Positions 1-6,667 of a stretch of 10,777 nucleotides of DNA are shown here, in pieces (position 1 is the first letter of the stretch; each line of letters opens with the position of its first letter). The stretch covers positions 20,498 through 31,274 of the forward strand of contig JAMPAO010000001.1 in the NCBI GenBank assembly GCA_023667165.1, written 5' to 3'. A program made the position numbers and the translations under genes. The stretch comes from Ruminococcus sp. Lineage in GTDB: Bacteria > Bacillota > Clostridia > Oscillospirales > Ruminococcaceae. Below the pieces are notes generated by a model. It was not told the origin of the DNA, did not search any database, and was given only the letters and a program-made list of their open reading frames with translations.

Positions 1-17
1 AAGCATGACAACAAAAG

Positions 18-57
18 GGCAAGTCAGGCGGTGCTTCGGAAGTTTCCGAGGAGGTCT
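18..57. repeat. Copy A of a short imperfect direct repeat
   Basis: This stretch aligns with 1012-1047 in the same orientation. Both begin GGCAAG, share GCGGT and CGG internally, and end in an AG-TTCCG-GGAGGTCT block that matches at 15 of 17 positions, with small gaps between the blocks. Copy A overlaps the stop codon of the hydrolase gene at 56-58. The bases to its left run to the window edge and may belong to a longer element that is cut off here. The similarity is seen directly. That it is a dispersed intergenic element is an inference. Confidence 0.5.
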
Positions 58-838
58 ATCGGACCGATCCGCAGCAGCGCTTTACCTCTTCCGCCCAGCG
101 TTCGGGGTAACATAACAGCAGCTCCTCGTGGCGCATATCGTGGCGGCGGATATCGGGGGAGCGGAAATGAAGATTATACCGTTTCAGATATTCTTCTCCC
201 ATTTTTACCGCGTAAAAGCAGTGGATCGATGTTCCCTTTACGTCAATGCCGTTTTCAATGGGAGTGACCAGATCCGAGTAAAACTGATTCCGTATGCTCT
301 CTCTTTTGACGAAAGACATCTTGCTGCTTGTCATGCCGAACATTTCAAGCATTTTTTTGCTGTACGCCATTTCATCCGGCGGCATTTTGTTCATCTTTTT
401 CTCCATGAACGCGGGCAGTCTGCCCTTTTGAAGTATGCCGTAAAAAATTTTGCCTATAAGCCAGCCCTGAAGCTTTGCCGACAGTCCCGAACCTTGATCC
501 ATATCCGAGCTGCCGATGATACCGTGGTCTATGTGTACGCGCTTCCTTTGGATCAAAAGCGATACGAACGATCCGCCCAGGGAGCAGCCGTAAGCGCAGC
601 ATATTCTGCCGCCGAAGCGGTCTTTTATGTAATTTTCGATCTTTTCCGTTTCCGAGGTCATGTCCGGAAATATAGTTTCCTCCGTTTCGTCAAAGCCGTC
701 GTAAGAAACGCATACAACGTGAAAATCGCTTTCAAGCAGAGGGATCACGTTTCCGAAATTGCTTTTCCAGTGGCAGCAGGTGCCCGGCAGCAGCATTATC
801 ACCGGTTTGCCGTCGGATCCGAATTCATAGAATTTCAT
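56..838 (-). CDS. Alpha/beta hydrolase-fold protein
   Basis: The product is a 260-residue cytoplasmic hydrolase with no signal peptide or membrane segment. Seen in the sequence: an early beta strand ending in LLPGT (16-20), the usual oxyanion-loop position after beta-3; a nucleophile elbow GCSLGG (84-89) with Ser86 as the nucleophile; and a C-terminal HEELL motif (His237) followed by a proline-tryptophan stretch, typical of the catalytic histidine region. Length is normal for the fold. The start is fixed by AAGGAGG about nine bases upstream of ATG at 838. The N-terminal third is rich in cysteine (Cys21, 22, 43, 80, 81, 85), which is uncommon for an intracellular enzyme. It stands alone behind a consensus promoter with an overlapping palindrome, so it looks repressor-controlled. 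The substrate cannot be deduced: esterase, lipase or thioesterase are all possible. Confidence 0.85.
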   Translation of the reverse strand: MKFYEFGSDGKPVIMLLPGTCCHWKSNFGNVIPLLESDFHVVCVSYDGFDETEETIFPDMTSETEKIENYIKDRFGGRICCAYGCSLGGSFVSLLIQRKRVHIDHGIIGSSDMDQGSGLSAKLQGWLIGKIFYGILQKGRLPAFMEKKMNKMPPDEMAYSKKMLEMFGMTSSKMSFVKRESIRNQFYSDLVTPIENGIDVKGTSIHCFYAVKMGEEYLKRYNLHFRSPDIRRHDMRHEELLLCYPERWAEEVKRCCGSVR

Positions 839-882
839 TTTGACTGTCCTCCTTGTATTTTGAGCGTCGCATAAAAATCGAC

Positions 883-914
883 CTAACAGTCCGTATTGTA
901 TTAGCGACTGCTAA
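883..914. promoter_or_regulatory. Operator-like palindrome at the hydrolase transcription start
   Basis: Bases 901-914 form TTAGC-GACT-GCTAA, a perfect 5-bp-arm palindrome lying just downstream of the hydrolase -10 box, at about +3 to +16 of the predicted transcript. A second related half-site, CTAACAGTC at 883-891, is inverted relative to GACTGCTAA at 906-914 (7 of 9 bases complementary). This is a classic position for steric repression by a TetR- or MarR-type dimer. The palindrome is seen; the repressor is not in this window unless it is the AraC-type neighbour, which normally prefers direct repeats. Confidence 0.5.
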
Positions 915-923
915 CTTAATGCT

Positions 924-952
924 ATTATACACCCTGAAGCTCCGTTTGTCAA
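924..952 (-). promoter_or_regulatory. Sigma-A promoter of the hydrolase gene
   Basis: On the minus strand TTGACA (952-947) is followed after exactly 17 bases by TATAAT (929-924), a perfect consensus housekeeping promoter. Transcription should start near 917, giving a leader of roughly 80 bases before the ATG at 838. Consensus strength combined with the overlapping palindrome suggests a gene that is kept off by a repressor and strongly induced. Confidence 0.85.
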
Positions 953-973
953 TAGTATCGGTTTATTTTTCAA

Positions 974-1002
974 GGAAATCAATTTTTAGGAAATAGATTT
1001 CC
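974..1002. repeat. Short inverted repeat upstream of the hydrolase promoter
   Basis: GGAAATC (974-980) is complementary to GATTTCC (996-1002), with a 15-base AT-rich spacer that contains a further GGAAAT. It lies upstream of the -35 box of the hydrolase promoter and next to repeat copy B. It could be part of the repeat element or a regulatory site. Seven-base arms alone are weak evidence. Confidence 0.3.
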
Positions 1003-1011
1003 GAAGCAAGA

Positions 1012-1047
1012 GGCAAGAAGCGGTATCGGCAGGTTCCGGGGAGGTCT
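1012..1047. repeat. Copy B of a short imperfect direct repeat
   Basis: This is the partner of 18-57, in the same orientation and with about 30 matching positions over 36. It sits between the AraC-gene terminator and the hydrolase promoter. Copies A and B therefore bracket the hydrolase gene together with its promoter. Confidence 0.5.
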
Positions 1048-1050
1048 GTT

Positions 1051-1084
1051 GAAAAAATACCCGTCGGGAAAGCTCCCAACGGGT
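1051..1084 (-). terminator. Intrinsic terminator of the AraC-type gene
   Basis: An 11-bp stem (1059-1069 with 1074-1084, one G-T pair) closes a four-base loop and is followed on the minus strand by a run of six T at 1057-1052. It begins 14 bases after the stop codon of the AraC-type gene, so that gene is transcriptionally closed from the hydrolase. Confidence 0.9.
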
Positions 1085-1097
1085 CGTTTCATCGTTT

Positions 1098-1967
1098 TCA
1101 GCCTTTAACGGGTACGCGTATCATGCTTTTGTAGCCTTCGTCCGTCATATCTCCCTCGGGATATACCTCTATATCCATTTCATAAGTAGGCTCGTATGAG
1201 GACGAGGGGAAAAATTCGGTGCATATACTGTGCCACAGCTTACGTATAGCCATGGGCATCGCGCCCGTGCATTCAAATTCCGCCCATCTTCGGGCGGGTA
1301 TCTCCGTTACCGTAAAGCCGTCGGGTACGGCTGTATCACCGTCGGGGAGCCTTGCGGCTATAGAGTAGGTGAAGGTCTGACTTTTCTCCTCCGTGTGAGC
1401 GTAGCAGATACCGAAAATATACTTCCTGCCACAGCTAAGCTCCAACAGCTTTGATACAGTGCCGTCCTCCCTGCACTTGTCCCAGAAGTCGGGGATAAGC
1501 CTGTTCTGATCGTCGTTTCCCGTGTCTACGGGGCACTCCATTCTCTTTTCGGCGACCTTGAAGCCGCTTTCCTTGATTATCCTGTGTTCCATAATATTAC
1601 CGCCTTTCACTGAAATTTTAACGCAGACTCTTCCGAATGTTCTGACTCTGCCTCCCCGCTTTGCTTCGATGGGAGTGATACCGTGAAACGCGGCAAACGC
1701 TCTTGCAAATCCTTCGGGAGTGTTATAGCCGTATTTCAGGGCGATGTCCGTTACCCTGCCGCCCCGGGAAAGCTCGCAGCCCGCAAGGGTCAGCCTGCGG
1801 TTGCGTATATATTCCCCTACGGTAAAGCCGCAGATAACTCCGAATATCTTCCTGTAGTAAAATTCGGAGATATTCATTTCCTCCGCAATGTCCTTTACCC
1901 TAAGCGGCTCGGTCAAATGCTCCTCTATGAAGTCTAAAGAACGCTGAAAGGCTTTCAGCCAGTCCAT
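1098..1967 (-). CDS. AraC-family transcription regulator with GyrI-like effector domain
   Basis: This 289-residue cytoplasmic regulator carries its DNA-binding domain at the N-terminus. Two helix-turn-helix units are visible: residues 24-45 (VKDIAEEMNISEFYYRKIF) and 72-95 (VTDIALKYGYNTPEGFARAF), followed by the AraC signature HGITPIEAKR (95-104). After a linker, residues ~125-289 form a GyrI-like/SOUL-type small-molecule binding domain, with EHRIIKESGFKVAEKRMECP near its start and acidic IEVYPEGD near its end. The family usually responds to small hydrophobic or cationic ligands. I chose ATG at 1967 because GGAGG lies seven bases upstream and MDWLKAFQRSLDFIEEHL is the usual family start; a TTG seven codons earlier has no better support. 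It is a single-gene unit with its own terminator. The target is unknown; the hydrolase next door is a candidate. Confidence 0.9.
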   Translation of the reverse strand: MDWLKAFQRSLDFIEEHLTEPLRVKDIAEEMNISEFYYRKIFGVICGFTVGEYIRNRRLTLAGCELSRGGRVTDIALKYGYNTPEGFARAFAAFHGITPIEAKRGGRVRTFGRVCVKISVKGGNIMEHRIIKESGFKVAEKRMECPVDTGNDDQNRLIPDFWDKCREDGTVSKLLELSCGRKYIFGICYAHTEEKSQTFTYSIAARLPDGDTAVPDGFTVTEIPARRWAEFECTGAMPMAIRKLWHSICTEFFPSSSYEPTYEMDIEVYPEGDMTDEGYKSMIRVPVKG

Positions 1968-2032
1968 CCTATCGCCTCCGCAGTCCAAAATTGAAAGCCG
2001 CCGGCTTGGCTTTCCTTTTTCGGTCTGATTAC

Positions 2033-2038
2033 ATTATA
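2033..2038 (-). promoter_or_regulatory. Possible -10 box of the AraC-type gene
   Basis: TATAAT reads on the minus strand about 65 bases upstream of the chosen ATG. No good -35 hexamer sits 16-18 bases further up (GGGAAA at best) and there is no TGn extension, so any promoter here is weak or activator-dependent. The rest of 1968-2125 shows no other structure I can support. Confidence 0.3.
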
Positions 2039-2125
2039 TCTTATCTTAAAAAATTTTTCCCGATATTTTTTGTCCTCTTCGGTCGGATAATTTAAGGCAA
2101 TGCGCAGTAATACCGATTTTCGGCC

Positions 2126-2185
2126 AAAAAAGCGCAAAAGATCCGCGAAAAATCCGGATTTATGATTTTTTCGCGGATCTTTTGC
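2126..2185 (-). terminator. Intrinsic terminator of the membrane-protein gene
   Basis: A perfect 19-bp inverted repeat (2134-2152 with 2167-2185) closes a 14-base loop that contains a small ATCCGGAT palindrome. On the minus strand it is followed by GC and a run of six T (2131-2126). It lies about 47 bases after the stop codon at 2232. The outer arms are A/T-rich, so the stem is long but only its centre is GC-strong. Confidence 0.85.
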
Positions 2186-2231
2186 ATATGTTCTTAAAAG
2201 CAGATCGGTTACAGAGAGCTTCCTTTCCGCT

Positions 2232-3233
2232 TTATTCGTTTGCGTCCTCCTGTTCGGGAGCGGTATTGGCTTCCCCGTCCTGCGTTTCCGCCGTTTCCTC
2301 TTCGTTATCGGCGGCAGTATCCGCGTTTTCGGTTTCGGCGGTATCCTCCGATACGCCGCCGGTATCATCGGCGTTTTCCTCCTCCGATTCATTGACCTTT
2401 TCCACCAGCTTGTCGATCTGAGCCTTGACCTCTTCAATGGTGTTGAATATCGGATATTCTATTGAAAAATAGGTGTAGCTCCAGGTGCCGTCGGCGATGT
2501 CGTACACCAATTGACCGTTCTGCTCGGCGAGGGCGGCGGTTTCGTCAAAATATACCTCTCCGTCGATTATCATTTTCGTACCGCTCCATTCGCATTCGAA
2601 TTCGCAGGGCTTGGGAGCCTGCTTTACCAGTTTTTTAACGGTAGTGTCCATTTTAAGGAACCCTTTGTCAACATCGAGAGTGTTTGGCTGTACATAAACG
2701 CATTTTTTACCCGTAGACTTGTTCTGAACGTCAAGGATATAGTATCTGAACGCACCCGACGGAGAAACGCCCTGTTCTATGAGCGTGTCCGTGGTAGTCA
2801 CGCGGAAAACGTTCATTACGAAGAAAAAGGCGATCCCTCCCACGATATACATCAGCAGGAAGACAGTTCCGAAAATGGTCTTAGCCGTTTCGTTCATATG
2901 GCAGCAGAAGAAGCCGAAGAGCGTTACCACCGCTGCGGGCAGCAGCAGGGGCCAGTTTCCCCAGTCAAGAAGCACCAGCGGAAAAAACAGCAGCATATTC
3001 ACCATGGCAAATATGCAGGTGAACACCGACCGTCTGGTGTAGAAAAACAGCAGGCATATCACGGCGGAAAACAGCGACCCCACCAAGGCGAACTGACCTC
3101 TGCTGACATATTCGATATCATAGAAAAACACTATGTAGTCAAAATACGCCAGAACGGCGGAATAGATAACGCCCAGAATGCTGACTGCCATTCTGAACCA
3201 CTTATTTGTTGCGACCGTCATAAACTTGTTCAT
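2232..3233 (-). CDS. Unrecognised five-helix membrane protein with acidic tail
   Basis: I do not recognise this 333-residue protein. Hydrophobic segments at about 14-38, 47-65, 69-89, 95-112 and 119-143 give five predicted membrane helices. Basic residues near the N-terminus and in the YTRR loop (65-68) put the N-terminus inside, so the C-terminal part should face outside. Residues ~145-265 look like a small beta-rich soluble domain (VYVQPNTLDVD, TKMIIDGEVYFDE, WSYTYFSIEYP), then a short helix. The last 53 residues (281-333) hold 22 Asp/Glu and no Lys or Arg, in a low-complexity tail. ATG at 3233 is preceded by GGAG seven bases upstream. The gene has its own promoter and terminator. An envelope role is an inference from topology only. 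Confidence 0.8.
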   Translation of the reverse strand: MNKFMTVATNKWFRMAVSILGVIYSAVLAYFDYIVFFYDIEYVSRGQFALVGSLFSAVICLLFFYTRRSVFTCIFAMVNMLLFFPLVLLDWGNWPLLLPAAVVTLFGFFCCHMNETAKTIFGTVFLLMYIVGGIAFFFVMNVFRVTTTDTLIEQGVSPSGAFRYYILDVQNKSTGKKCVYVQPNTLDVDKGFLKMDTTVKKLVKQAPKPCEFECEWSGTKMIIDGEVYFDETAALAEQNGQLVYDIADGTWSYTYFSIEYPIFNTIEEVKAQIDKLVEKVNESEEENADDTGGVSEDTAETENADTAADNEEETAETQDGEANTAPEQEDANE

Positions 3234-3300
3234 AAAAATTCTCCGATCATATCAGCCGATCCGAGGAACGGCATTATTGCGTAAATTATTATTTATATAT

Positions 3301-3329
3301 ATTTTATACTAAAAAAATGAATATTTCAA
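3301..3329 (-). promoter_or_regulatory. Probable sigma-A promoter of the membrane-protein gene
   Basis: On the minus strand TTGAAA (3329-3324) is separated by 17 bases from TAAAAT (3306-3301); each hexamer matches consensus at 5 of 6 positions. The predicted leader is about 60 bases. An alternative TTGACA lies at 3346-3341 but has a poor -10 (TATTCA) at the right distance. Confidence 0.6.
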
Positions 3330-3373
3330 CCACAATGTGATGTCAAGGCGGTTACAATATATGACAGAACGGA

Positions 3374-3421
3374 ATAAAAACGGGATATCATGCAAAACGG
3401 CTCCGCATGATATCCCGTTTT
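3374..3421 (-). terminator. Intrinsic terminator of the DUF2383-like gene
   Basis: A perfect 17-bp inverted repeat (3377-3393 with 3405-3421) with an 11-base loop is followed on the minus strand by a T-rich run. It begins four bases after the stop codon at 3426-3428. The A-rich flank means it is functional mainly in the minus direction. Confidence 0.9.
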
Positions 3422-3425
3422 ACTC

Positions 3426-3887
3426 CTAATCCATATACTGCTGAAGCTCGGAGACAAGCCTTTCCTCTGCGGCGATCACTCTTCCCGCCAGCGCTCTGCA
3501 GGAATTATCCGCCGCCCTGTATTTGTCAAGGTAACGGTTTAGGGAGTTTACACCTGAATTGCAGCCTTTTGCGATTATGGCGGCGGCTTTTTCGTCGCTG
3601 CCGTTTTTAAGGGTGAGCTTTGTTTTCATGGAGGACATAGCTTTCGCGGCGGCAGGGGGATTTTTTCCGGGATCTTCGCATTTTCCCAGAAGAGCCTCGG
3701 CGTCTGCGCGGAAAGCTATATGCTCCTGTATACTCCGGTTCAAAAGCTGTTCCAGATCCGGATCGTACACGTTTGAGGAAACGTTTTCCAAGGAGGATAT
3801 GCCCATTTTTATCCCCGCGTCGCATTCTCTGAGCAGCTTTACCGTGTCGCTGCTGTACATATTGTTACTGCGGTTATCGTCGGTCAT
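3426..3887 (-). CDS. DUF2383-like (PF09537-type) four-helix bundle protein
   Basis: This 153-residue, soluble, almost wholly helical protein resembles clostridial DUF2383 proteins of unknown function. Family-like blocks visible are LLRECDAGIKMGISSLENV (helix 1), a helix with NRSIQEHIAF, then MSSMKTKLTL, GCNSGVNSLNRYLDKY (about 108-123) and a final AEERLVSELQQYM. The domain is thought to be ferritin-like in fold, but no metal-ligand set is established, so I claim none here. The start at 3887 has AAAGGA at a rather long spacing (11 bases). An internal Met10 has no ribosome site. It is divergent from recQ and monocistronic. Spore or envelope-stress roles have been proposed for relatives, but nothing here supports one. 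Confidence 0.75.
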   Translation of the reverse strand: MTDDNRSNNMYSSDTVKLLRECDAGIKMGISSLENVSSNVYDPDLEQLLNRSIQEHIAFRADAEALLGKCEDPGKNPPAAAKAMSSMKTKLTLKNGSDEKAAAIIAKGCNSGVNSLNRYLDKYRAADNSCRALAGRVIAAEERLVSELQQYMD

Positions 3888-3920
3888 TTACAATACCGTC
3901 CTTTCTTTTGAAAATGAATA

Positions 3921-3948
3921 ATAATATTATTCGCTTTATTCGGGGCAA
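3921..3948 (-). promoter_or_regulatory. Possible promoter of the DUF2383-like gene
   Basis: On the minus strand TTGCCC (3948-3943) lies 16 bases from TATTAT (3926-3921), giving a leader of about 25-30 bases. The -10 is good (5 of 6) and the -35 only half-matching. The region is AT-rich, so alternative registers exist. Confidence 0.4.
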
Positions 3949-3973
3949 AATTACAGGAAATTTGTTATAGACG

Positions 3974-4003
3974 GTACCGCACAAAAAACATTGCTGTACC
4001 GCA
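3974..4003. repeat. Two direct GTACCGCA half-sites, 22 bases apart
   Basis: GTACCGCA occurs at 3974-3981 and again at 3996-4003, about two helical turns apart and on the same face of the DNA. They lie upstream of both the minus-strand DUF2383-like promoter and the plus-strand recQ promoter. The arrangement suits binding of a tandem-site regulator such as an AraC- or response-regulator-type protein. That use is inferred. Confidence 0.35.
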
Positions 4004-4025
4004 GCAAATCAGCTTTTCTTTTTTG

Positions 4026-4054
4026 TTGACAATATTTTCGCATAATGTTATAAT
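4026..4054 (+). promoter_or_regulatory. Consensus sigma-A promoter of recQ
   Basis: TTGACA (4026-4031), a 17-base spacer and TATAAT (4049-4054) match the housekeeping consensus exactly. Transcription should start near 4061, leaving a leader of about 115 bases before the recQ ATG. That leader has no convincing terminator or riboswitch. It contains only a 12-codon ORF starting near 4081 that has no ribosome site. Confidence 0.85.
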
Positions 4055-4175
4055 GGTAATAACAGGCTGCATATGAAAACATGACGGGAATACATACGAA
4101 AATCCGAAAATCGGCATAACGGACGTGAAATTCGCCGCTTCTTCGCCCTAAATTTAAAAATAAAAAAATTGTGAG

Positions 4176-6494
4176 ATGAACAAACCTATGAACTGCTTCG
4201 AGGTTTTGCAAAAATATTTCGGTTATTCTTCTTTTCGTACCGGTCAGCAGGAGATAACCGACAGTATCCTTTCCGGAAGAGATACTCTCGGCGTAATGCC
4301 GACAGGCGCGGGCAAATCCATATGCTATCAGGTCCCCGCGCTTATGCTTGACGGCGTGTCGGTGGTGATATCGCCGCTTATATCCCTTATGCAGGATCAG
4401 GTAACGGCTCTTGTTCAGTCGGGAATAAAAGCCGCCTACATAAACAGCAGTCTTAGCGTAAATCAGCTTTACACTGTGATCTCAAACGCGGAAAAGGGTA
4501 TGTACAAGCTGATATACATTGCCCCCGAAAGGCTCGACAGCGAGCTTTTTCTGAATTTTGCCGTCCGCGCCCGCATATCCATGATAACGGTGGACGAGGC
4601 GCATTGCATTTCCCAATGGGGGCAGGATTTCCGCCCGAGCTATCTGAATATCCCCCGTTTTATCGAAAGGCTGCCGAGCCGCCCCGTTGTCACCGCCTTT
4701 ACCGCTACCGCCACAGACAGGGTAAGACAGGATATAAAGCGGCTTTTGGAGATGAACGATCCTTATGTGCTCGTTACCGGATTCGACAGGAAAAACCTCT
4801 ACTTCGAGGTGCGCACTCCCGCCGACAGATACGCCGTTCTGAAGCAGTTGGTGAAAAAATATTCAGCCGAGGGGCGCAGCGGGATAGTCTACTGCTCAAC
4901 AAGAAAGAATGTCGAGAACATCGCCCGTCAGCTTCGGTACGAGGGGATAGAAACGGCATATTACCACGGCGGAATGAACGAAAACGACAGATATGTAAAT
5001 CAAGAGGATTTCATTTACGACAGAAAAAACGTTATGATCGCCACAAACGCTTTCGGCATGGGGATCGACAAATCAAACGTATCGTATGTGATACACTACA
5101 ATATGCCCAAGGACGTGGAAAGCTATTATCAGGAGGCGGGGCGCGCGGGGCGCGATGGTTCTCCCGCCGACTGCATTCTTCTGTACAACGGCTCGGACGT
5201 GCATACGGCGCAGTTTCTTATAGACAAAAGCTATGAACAGTCGGAGCTTTCTCCCGCCGACGTCCGCGAGCTGCGCAGCCGTGATATGAAGCGGCTGCGG
5301 GACATGATATTTTACTGCACCAACGCCGAATGCCTGCGCAGCTATATTTTGAAATATTTCGGAGAACAGCACTCCGGAGAATGCGGAAACTGCTCATGGT
5401 GCTGCTCGTCGGATCCGCCGGAGGATATTACGGTTGACGCGCAGAAAATAATGTCCTGCATTGTGCGGGCGGGGCAGAAATACGGAGCGAAAATGATCTG
5501 CGATATCCTGCGGGGCGCCGAAAGCGAACGAATATCGGCGGCAGGACTTGACGCGCTGTCTACATACGGGATAATGAGGGATTCATCGGAAAAGCGTATA
5601 AGAGCGGTTATCGACAGGCTTATAGGGCAGGGATATATCGAAAAGACCGAGGGGGAATATCCGATCCTGCAGCTAAAGCCGCCGGCAAGAGCTGTTCTGA
5701 CGGGCGGCGAGAGGGTCGCCGCGAGAATGCCCAAGGAGGAAGAGCCTAAGCGCAGAAGGAAAGCGCCGTCGGAGATCTCCGCATTTAACGCCGATCCGCG
5801 TCTTATGGAACGTCTGAAAGCGCTGCGCACAAGGCTTGCCTCCGTTCAGGGCGTTCCCGCGTACGTGGTATTCAGCGATTCCTCGCTGGTGGATATGTGC
5901 GCAAGACTGCCGAGGACAGACAGGGAATTTCTGGAGGTATCGGGCGTCGGTGCGGCAAAGCTCGACAGATACGGCGGCTGTTTTATGAAAGAAATAGCGG
6001 AATTTCTTGAAGAAAATCCCGTCAAGGCTGCCGCGGATACACCGTCAATGGCGGCGGAAGAGGAAAAGAAAACGCCTGCCGACCGTAAAAAAAGCAGGAT
6101 GCGAACGGAAGCGGAGATAATACAGGTCTTTGCACTGCTCACGCAGGCTCATGACAAGCTGACCCCCGATAAATGCCCCTTGACGGCGACGGCGTTTACA
6201 GACAGGATAATAGCTGCGTCGGGAATAAACGTTACAGCCGCTTCTCTGCGGAAAGCCGTCACCGGCTGGCTGAAGAGCGCGGGCTTTATCAAAACGGAAA
6301 CGGACGGTAACAGCAGGAGCTTTACGGATATCACCGATATTTCGGAGAATATAGGAATATACGCCGAAAACTGCACTGCTTCAAGCGGAGAGAAGTACAA
6401 AAGGATACTGTACAAGACCGAGGCGCAGCGGTTTATTCTCGACAATCTTGATTCAATAAAGGAATACGCCTTGAACTCGGCGGACTCTGTATAA
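4176..6494 (+). CDS. recQ: ATP-dependent 3'-5' DNA helicase RecQ, C-terminally extended
   Basis: RecQ unwinds forks, recombination intermediates and D-loops in the cytoplasm, in RecF-type repair. All landmarks are present: FRTGQQEI (20-27), Walker A PTGAGKS (42-48), DEAH (140-143) with the aromatic-rich loop after it, FTATAT (175-180), arginine-finger motif QEAGRAGRDG (319-328), and zinc cysteines 386, 403, 406 and 409. An RQC winged helix covers about 418-510 and an HRDC domain about 540-615 (QGVPAYVVFSDSSL...VSGVGAAKLDRYG). Beyond the usual ~600 residues, ~640-772 form an extra alpha/beta domain ending ILYKTEAQRFILDNLDSI, linked by a Lys/Glu-rich hinge. The start at 4176 has only weak pairing (GTGAG directly adjacent); Met5 at 4188 is the alternative. 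Promoter strength and weak ribosome site suggest translational limitation. Confidence 0.96.
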   Translation: MNKPMNCFEVLQKYFGYSSFRTGQQEITDSILSGRDTLGVMPTGAGKSICYQVPALMLDGVSVVISPLISLMQDQVTALVQSGIKAAYINSSLSVNQLYTVISNAEKGMYKLIYIAPERLDSELFLNFAVRARISMITVDEAHCISQWGQDFRPSYLNIPRFIERLPSRPVVTAFTATATDRVRQDIKRLLEMNDPYVLVTGFDRKNLYFEVRTPADRYAVLKQLVKKYSAEGRSGIVYCSTRKNVENIARQLRYEGIETAYYHGGMNENDRYVNQEDFIYDRKNVMIATNAFGMGIDKSNVSYVIHYNMPKDVESYYQEAGRAGRDGSPADCILLYNGSDVHTAQFLIDKSYEQSELSPADVRELRSRDMKRLRDMIFYCTNAECLRSYILKYFGEQHSGECGNCSWCCSSDPPEDITVDAQKIMSCIVRAGQKYGAKMICDILRGAESERISAAGLDALSTYGIMRDSSEKRIRAVIDRLIGQGYIEKTEGEYPILQLKPPARAVLTGGERVAARMPKEEEPKRRRKAPSEISAFNADPRLMERLKALRTRLASVQGVPAYVVFSDSSLVDMCARLPRTDREFLEVSGVGAAKLDRYGGCFMKEIAEFLEENPVKAAADTPSMAAEEEKKTPADRKKSRMRTEAEIIQVFALLTQAHDKLTPDKCPLTATAFTDRIIAASGINVTAASLRKAVTGWLKSAGFIKTETDGNSRSFTDITDISENIGIYAENCTASSGEKYKRILYKTEAQRFILDNLDSIKEYALNSADSV

Positions 6495-6580
6495 CCGTCA
6501 AAGACGGTCTATGTTGAACGTATCTCACGGTACACAGCACGGACAACCGAGTGATTGACAACACTCCAAACATCAGGCAC

Positions 6581-6633
6581 AAATGAAAACGACGCCGATT
6601 TGGTAAACGGCGTCGTTTCTTGTTGTTTTATTT
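6581..6633. terminator. Bidirectional terminator between recQ and nitroreductase genes
   Basis: An 11-bp GC-rich stem (6587-6597 with 6608-6618), extendable by three A-T pairs inside the loop, is followed on the plus strand by a T-rich run and on the minus strand by TTTTCATTT. It sits between two convergent genes. A smaller hairpin ACCGTC-AAA-GACGGT directly after the recQ stop has no T-run. Confidence 0.85.
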
Positions 6634-6667
6634 GATTAAGTAAGGTTCCCGATAAACTGAAATTTGT

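Noticed and set aside
128..874. Plus-strand ORF of 248 codons opposite the hydrolase
   Set aside because: It mirrors a well-supported alpha/beta hydrolase with motifs, ribosome site and promoter on the minus strand.
2092..2104. 13-base match TTAAGGCAATGCG also present at 8402-8414
   Set aside because: A pair of identical 13-mers is expected about once by chance in a window of this size, and the flanks do not match.
1955..2437. Minus-strand ORF of 160 codons between the AraC-type and membrane-protein genes
   Set aside because: It is a basic, low-complexity frame-shifted reading of the acidic-tail codons of the membrane gene and runs through its terminator.
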